Part shown: one piece after another, positions 41,772 to 45,924 of the stretch | Layout of the letters: every line of letters starts with the position of its first letter | Position numbering within the stretch: the stretch's first letter is position 1 | From: an uncultured SAR86 cluster bacterium | GTDB lineage: Bacteria; Pseudomonadota; Gammaproteobacteria; Magnimaribacterales; D2472 | Direction of reading: 5' to 3' | DNA length: 45,924 nt | Assembly: GCA_902528215.1 (NCBI GenBank) | Contig: CABZRR010000009.1 | Span: 1-45,924, forward strand | Notes under the pieces: model-generated | What the model was told of the DNA's origin: nothing | Seen by the model: the letters and a program-made list of their open reading frames with translations, nothing else | Databases searched by the model: none | Position numbers and translations under genes: made by a program

Positions 41772-44048
41772 TTAGAATGACATTTTTACACGAAGCATAA
41801 CTTGTCTTGGCCCGATAAGCTCAACACCAGTAGCACCAACACCAAACACATCTGTGAACCTTGCATTTGTGCCATCCTCGTCCGTGAGATTCTTTGCGAC
41901 AAATTCAAAGCTTAGATCATTATTAGATTGGGGAGTAAAACCTATAACATAATCAAGTACTTCATAGTCTGGAACCATATCGGTTAAAGGATTGTTAAAC
42001 ATTCTATGTTTAAAATCACCTCTGTAAATATACTGGAGCGAATTACTGAAGTTACCCCAATTTTCTACATAGCCTTCCCAGGTTAGAGCAAGATTAGCGG
42101 TAAAATTTGGAGTTTTTGCTAATTCATTACCTTTAACGTTAGTAATCTCAGCTGCTCGAGCAATTTGCACTTGATCACTAAATTGGTTTACTCCTTGACC
42201 AAGAAGAGCATTTGTAGCTATATCAGATTGGACATTATCTAAAGCAAAGTGATCTGCAGTTATTTCAGTTTCAATCCACGACAGATTTGCATCAAATATT
42301 ACACTGTCAGTCAAATAAGTAGAGAACTCAACCTCTGCACCATAAATTTCTGATTCAGGTATGTTGCTAACACCTCCTTGAAATAATTCAGGATCAGTTG
42401 CCTGATATTGAAGGCCCTCGTAATTATAGAAAAAAATTGCAGAGTTTATTCTAGTTTTTCCGCCTGCAAGATCAGCCTTTAGTCCAAATTCATATGCATC
42501 AACTACTTCTTCTTCAAAGGTTGGGAGAACAACAATTGGAGCAACGACATCTTCTCTACCATATGTTAAGTTTGACCCACCAGGTTTGTATCCCTTTGTA
42601 TAAGAAACATAAAACATTCTGTTTTCGTCAATATCTTTTTCAATTACAAATCTGCTAGTAACTTTGCTACCATCAACTTGGAGTATATCTGTACCCAACC
42701 TCCCAAAAAAGTTAGTTACTTCACTGTATACCTCATCGTCAGTGTATCTTAGTCCAAATACAGATCTTAGGGTGTCACTGTGATTCCATGTTCCCTGCCC
42801 ATATAAAGACATTGAATCTCTTTCGGGAGTTGAATCAGATATAAAACCAACATCACCACCAAAGGCAAGTACTTCACTTACCACAATTGGATCAAAACCA
42901 TCCCAAGCGAAATCAAGTCTCTCTCTAATACTGATATCAATTTCTGTATCCAAATAGAAAAATCCTGCGATCCAGTCTAATTTTCCCATGTATGGCTCAG
43001 CCGAAACAATATTGAATTCTTGAGTGATTGTTGTTTGCTTATTAGTTTCAGGATCATATTCACTTGGAAGTTGAGCAAATGGAGGTAAGTAAGCTGCATC
43101 ATTCCTGTCGTTATCCCTGCGCACAAGGATGTCGTCAACTTGATGACTTGTCAAAGATTTGATGCTAAATGCATCATAGTCCCATTCAAGAACTGCACTA
43201 AACAATGAAGCCTCCAACTTATGTTCAGTCTTAGAATTTTGTCTTAACTTTCTTGGATCAGTTGTGGTATCTAGTAAACCTTTTTGAGCAGATCCGTTTC
43301 GATTTTCATCAAATACTTGAGCGGTAAAATTAGCTCTGAAAGTATCAGATGGTTGGTATAGAAAACGAACTCTTGCAGAAATACTATCTGCATCGTCCAG
43401 ATCCTGACCAGTACTTAGATTGTCCGTAAAACCATCCCTTTTATGAGTAATAAAGGAGGCGCGCATTGCAACAGTGTCACTTATGGGTCTATTGAAAGAG
43501 GCTCTTGTTTTGATCAGACTATAATCACCAATTGTAATATCACCATAAGTCGTGCTCTCTTCTAATGAGGGCGCTGAAGTGATCACATTAATCGCTCCTC
43601 CAGTTGAATTTTGTCCAAATAAAGTTCCTTGAGGTCCTCTTAAAACTTCTATTCTCTCTAAATCCATAAATTCTGTTTGCAAAGAGTAAGGAGAAGCAAT
43701 ATAGATTCCATCAAGATGGTACGAAACTGATGGAGTCGCGATAGCATTTTGATTAGTCTCGTAACCAACTCCTCGAATAGTAATCACAGTTTTGAAACCT
43801 TCGTTTTTTGCAACATTAACACCTGGTGCAATTGCGCTGATGTCGACAAATGTAGAAATTTGTTTTTTATCAAGATCATCAGAACTAATCACAGTAACTG
43901 CTTGTGATAAATCTTGGAGACTTTCAGTTCTTTTTTCTGCTGTAACGAAGACTTCTTCAATAGTATTTTCTTGAGCAAATGCGTAAGTCCAAAAAAATAA
44001 AAAGGAAACTAATAGCAGGATTTGTTTGTAGAGAATGTTGTAGTTCAT
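41772..44048 (-). CDS. TonB-dependent outer-membrane receptor
   Basis: A 758-residue outer-membrane beta-barrel importer. It has a signal peptide (cleavage likely after Ala25 in YAFA-QEN), a TonB-box-like TIEEVFVTAE (29-38), a plug domain with SAIAPGVNVAK, TIRGVGYE and VLRGPQGTLFGQNSTGGAINVITS, and a long barrel ending in the terminal-Phe motif VMLRVKMSF. The GGAINV plug motif is of the general iron/nutrient receptor type; the ligand is not encoded in a recognisable way. Flanking by an AzgA-type purine permease and a PRTase suggests purines or nucleosides, by inference only. It is divergent from the permease across 218 bp with palindromes. Confidence 0.93.
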   Translation of the reverse strand: MNYNILYKQILLLVSFLFFWTYAFAQENTIEEVFVTAEKRTESLQDLSQAVTVISSDDLDKKQISTFVDISAIAPGVNVAKNEGFKTVITIRGVGYETNQNAIATPSVSYHLDGIYIASPYSLQTEFMDLERIEVLRGPQGTLFGQNSTGGAINVITSAPSLEESTTYGDITIGDYSLIKTRASFNRPISDTVAMRASFITHKRDGFTDNLSTGQDLDDADSISARVRFLYQPSDTFRANFTAQVFDENRNGSAQKGLLDTTTDPRKLRQNSKTEHKLEASLFSAVLEWDYDAFSIKSLTSHQVDDILVRRDNDRNDAAYLPPFAQLPSEYDPETNKQTTITQEFNIVSAEPYMGKLDWIAGFFYLDTEIDISIRERLDFAWDGFDPIVVSEVLAFGGDVGFISDSTPERDSMSLYGQGTWNHSDTLRSVFGLRYTDDEVYSEVTNFFGRLGTDILQVDGSKVTSRFVIEKDIDENRMFYVSYTKGYKPGGSNLTYGREDVVAPIVVLPTFEEEVVDAYEFGLKADLAGGKTRINSAIFFYNYEGLQYQATDPELFQGGVSNIPESEIYGAEVEFSTYLTDSVIFDANLSWIETEITADHFALDNVQSDIATNALLGQGVNQFSDQVQIARAAEITNVKGNELAKTPNFTANLALTWEGYVENWGNFSNSLQYIYRGDFKHRMFNNPLTDMVPDYEVLDYVIGFTPQSNNDLSFEFVAKNLTDEDGTNARFTDVFGVGATGVELIGPRQVMLRVKMSF

Positions 44049-44069
44049 TAAATGCCCCAGATTTTGTAA

Positions 44070-44091
44070 AAGATTTTAAAATCTTATTATA
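44070..44091 (-). promoter_or_regulatory. Candidate TonB-receptor promoter -10 with overlapping 16-bp palindrome
   Basis: Read on the minus strand, TATAAT (44091-44086) is followed directly by the perfect 16-bp palindrome AAGATTTTAAAATCTT (44085-44070), 22 bp before the receptor ATG. A TTGGCA lies 20 bp upstream of the -10 (44117-44112), longer than the optimal spacing. A palindrome across the expected transcription start would be an effective operator; alternatively it forms a weak 5' hairpin. Low complexity lowers confidence. Confidence 0.4.
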
Positions 44092-44203
44092 TTTAATAGA
44101 TGCAATATCTATGCCAAAAAATTAAAATAATTTTAAAAACATCTAGATTTAAATTAGCATTAAATTTGCAAATTAATTTAACTTTTGCCTTAAGTTATCT
44201 ATG

Positions 44204-44231
44204 AACTTATAACAATGTAACAGTATAAGTT
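44204..44231. promoter_or_regulatory. Inverted repeat upstream of the purine permease
   Basis: AACTTATA (44204-44211) and TATAAGTT (44224-44231) form a perfect 8-bp inverted repeat with a 12-base spacer, 36 bp before the permease ATG. It could be an operator. I checked for a purine riboswitch in this leader and see no conserved junction or loop sequences. Confidence 0.3.
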
Positions 44232-44266
44232 GTAAACTAAATTTTAAAATAGGTAAATTAAATTTA

Positions 44267-45556
44267 ATGCTTGAAAAATTATTTAAATTAAAAGAATCCA
44301 ATACAAATATTCAAACGGAGCTGCTGGCTGGGTTTACTACCTTCATTACGATGGCTTACATAATTTTTGTCAATCCGCAAATGATGTCCGCTACTGGCAT
44401 GGATCTTGGGGCAAGTTTTGTGGGTACTTGTGTTGCTGCAGCTATTGCATGCATTGCAATGGGGTTTTATTCAAATTGGCCAATTGGATTAGCTCCTGGA
44501 ATGGGACTCAATGCTTTCTTTACCTACACAGTGGTCGGAGAAATGGGTTATACATGGGAAATTGCTCTCGGCGCGGTATTTCTTGCAGGTATTTTATTTT
44601 GGATAATGAGTGTTACTCCTATAAGACAGTGGATGTTAGAAAGTATCCCTATGAATCTTAGAATTGCCATGGGATCAGGAGTAGGTCTTTTCATTGGATT
44701 CATTGGATTAAAAAATGGGGGAATCATAGTTTCAAATGAAGCCACTCTTATAAGTATTGGTGATTTGATGAAAGTTGAGACCTTGCTTGCAATGCTAGGC
44801 TTTCTTTTGATAGCAATTTTAGCAGTAAGAAGAATTCCTGGTGCAATACTGATTGGTGTGATGATTGTTACACTGGTATCAATCTTCATTGGCATTATAA
44901 AATATCAGGGTTTAATTTCCTATCCTCCAGCTTTTATGCCGGTATTTATGAAGTTAGACATATTAGGAGCGCTAGATTTAGCAATGATAAGCGTAATTAT
45001 GTCTTTTTTATTTGTAAATCTGTTTGATACTGCTGGCACTCTTTTAGGGGTAGCTAACCAAGCAAAATTAGTTGATGAAGATGGCAATATTCATAATCTT
45101 GATAAAGCTCTAAAGGCTGATAGCTCGTCTAGTGCTTTTGGAGCATTTTTAGGGTGTGCACCTGTTACAAGCTACGTTGAGAGTTCCGCAGGAGTAGAGG
45201 CTGGAGGAAGAACAGGGTTAACTGCTGTTACCGTCGGTTGTTTATTCTTAATTGCAGTATTTTTTTCACCTCTAGCAAACATAATTCCAGCGCATGCTAC
45301 TGCAGGGGCACTAATTTATGTTGCTATATTGATGATGAGCGGAATGGAAAAACTAAACTGGTCAGACTCTTCTGATCTTCTCCCAGCACTAATAATAATT
45401 GTAATGATCCCTTTAACTTTTTCTATTGCAAATGGAATTGCTCTTGGATTTATATCTTATGTAGTTTTAAAAATAGCATCCGGTCAACATAAAAAAATAT
45501 CTTCGGGAGCATGGTTTTTAACAATTGTTTTTCTATCTAAATTTTTATTTTTATAA
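44267..45556 (+). CDS. AzgA-type purine (adenine/guanine/hypoxanthine) permease, NCS2 superfamily
   Basis: Inner-membrane proton symporter for purine bases. The 429 residues form about 12-14 membrane segments. Family signatures are LLAGFTTFITMAYIIFVNPQMM at the N-terminus, NWPIGLAPGMGLNAFFTYTVV, FVNLFDTAGTLLGVANQAKLVDEDGN and GAFLGCAPVTSYVESSAGVEAGGRTGLTA, all characteristic of the GhxP/PurP/AzgA branch, not of uracil/xanthine carriers. It is divergent from the TonB receptor and convergent with guaB. Together with the PRTase, guaA, guaB and guaC it makes a purine uptake-and-interconversion neighbourhood. Confidence 0.94.
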   Translation: MLEKLFKLKESNTNIQTELLAGFTTFITMAYIIFVNPQMMSATGMDLGASFVGTCVAAAIACIAMGFYSNWPIGLAPGMGLNAFFTYTVVGEMGYTWEIALGAVFLAGILFWIMSVTPIRQWMLESIPMNLRIAMGSGVGLFIGFIGLKNGGIIVSNEATLISIGDLMKVETLLAMLGFLLIAILAVRRIPGAILIGVMIVTLVSIFIGIIKYQGLISYPPAFMPVFMKLDILGALDLAMISVIMSFLFVNLFDTAGTLLGVANQAKLVDEDGNIHNLDKALKADSSSSAFGAFLGCAPVTSYVESSAGVEAGGRTGLTAVTVGCLFLIAVFFSPLANIIPAHATAGALIYVAILMMSGMEKLNWSDSSDLLPALIIIVMIPLTFSIANGIALGFISYVVLKIASGQHKKISSGAWFLTIVFLSKFLFL

Positions 45557-45564
45557 AAGTTAAT

Positions 45565-45924
45565 TTAACTTCTTTGATAATTTGGCGCCTCTTTTGTGAT
45601 CATGACATCATGAACGTGACTTTCGGTAATTCCAGCATTTGTAATTTCTACAAATTGAGTATCATTGTGCATTTCATCAATTGACTTACATCCAACGTAT
45701 CCCATGCTCTGTCTGATGCCTCCAATTAACTGATCAATAACATTTACAACCCAGCCCTTAAATGGAACCCTGCCTTCAACACCTTCTGGGACCATTTTTT
45801 CAGTGCTCACTCCATCTTGAGAATATCTATTTAAATCGTTTCTCTCAGACATGGCACCAATTGAACCCATTCCTCGATATGTTTTAAAACTTCGGCCTTG
45901 AAAAAGCTCCAACTCACCTGGAGC
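45565..45924 (-). CDS. guaB: IMP dehydrogenase, C-terminal fragment cut by the window edge
   Basis: Only the last 119 residues are in the window; the gene runs off the right end. The fragment reads [20 protein letters not shown], then [45 protein letters not shown] and [14 protein letters not shown], which is the flap and C-terminal region of GuaB (oxidises IMP to XMP, the substrate of guaA). The SMGYVG and MITKEAPNY motifs separate it from GMP reductase, which is the distinct gene at 36310. It is intact at its 3' end and converges with the permease 8 bp away. Confidence 0.93.
   Translation of the reverse strand, partial: APGELELFQGRSFKTYRGMGSIGAMSERNDLNRYSQDGVSTEKMVPEGVEGRVPFKGWVVNVIDQLIGGIRQSMGYVGCKSIDEMHNDTQFVEITNAGITESHVHDVMITKEAPNYQRS

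Noticed and set aside
44049-44266. Purine riboswitch upstream of the permease
   Set aside because: No conserved three-way-junction or loop sequences of the purine aptamer are visible; only AT-rich palindromes.
1-45924. CRISPR arrays, tRNA or rRNA genes, and transposases
   Set aside because: I looked for regularly spaced repeats, cloverleaf-like gaps and transposase motifs and saw none; the largest intergenic gaps are about 220 bp.

Overview
The window is an AT-rich, gene-dense piece of a bacterial chromosome. Its gene content (topA, pyrD, galU, nadK, nagZ, mazG, xthA, tadA, guaA/guaB/guaC, a TonB-dependent receptor, many acyl-CoA dehydrogenases) points to a free-living gammaproteobacterium. 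Low GC, very short gaps, stop/start overlaps and lipid/terpenoid-type catabolism fit an oligotrophic marine lineage of the SAR86 type. That taxonomic guess is inference; there is no rRNA or tRNA here to test it.

Layout. 53-6469 (minus): a tight housekeeping run nadK, rhomboid protease, galU, pyrD, small membrane protein, topA. 6511-8297: sirtuin (+) and zinc alcohol dehydrogenase (-). 8372-12355 (+): a paired acyl-CoA dehydrogenase set coupled to mazG and an acyltransferase. 12344-14864 (-): LLM-type flavin oxidoreductase, nagZ, rraA-like gene. 14971-16734: nitronate-monooxygenase-like gene (+) and a GST (-). 16833-25895 (+): a seven-gene operon resembling an acyclic terpene utilisation (atu) cluster: carboxyltransferase, biotin carboxylase/BCCP, TetR regulator, AtuA-like protein, crotonase and a second acyl-CoA dehydrogenase pair, preceded by a palindrome that may be the TetR operator. 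25892-30622: HCCA-isomerase-like DsbA-fold protein, Prc protease, exonuclease III, TadA, nitroreductase. 30642-36264: a very AT-rich surface-glycan-type block (three methyltransferases, an OafA-type acyltransferase, an SGNH hydrolase). 36310-45924: a purine neighbourhood with guaC, guaA, a phosphoribosyltransferase, a TonB receptor, an AzgA-type purine permease and the 3' part of guaB.

The most unusual feature is at the 3' end of guaA. The last ~20 bp of guaA (39511-39530) recur three more times in the same orientation (38930-38949, 38133-38152 in degenerate form, 37404-37423). Each of the three downstream copies is preceded (in guaA sense) by a GGTTTCAG-type block and by short direct and inverted repeats of the kind bound by tyrosine recombinases. 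The four copies frame three single-gene inserts, all in guaA orientation: an exported protein of unknown function, a probable SRA-like/HNH modification-dependent endonuclease, and a flavodoxin-fold NAD(P)H oxidoreductase. No recombinase is encoded in the array. This looks like a guaA-anchored tandem gene-cassette array, formally similar to integron cassettes but using the guaA 3' end as attachment site. The 3' end of guaA is a known genomic-island integration site; a row of recombinase-free one-gene inserts is the part worth following up.
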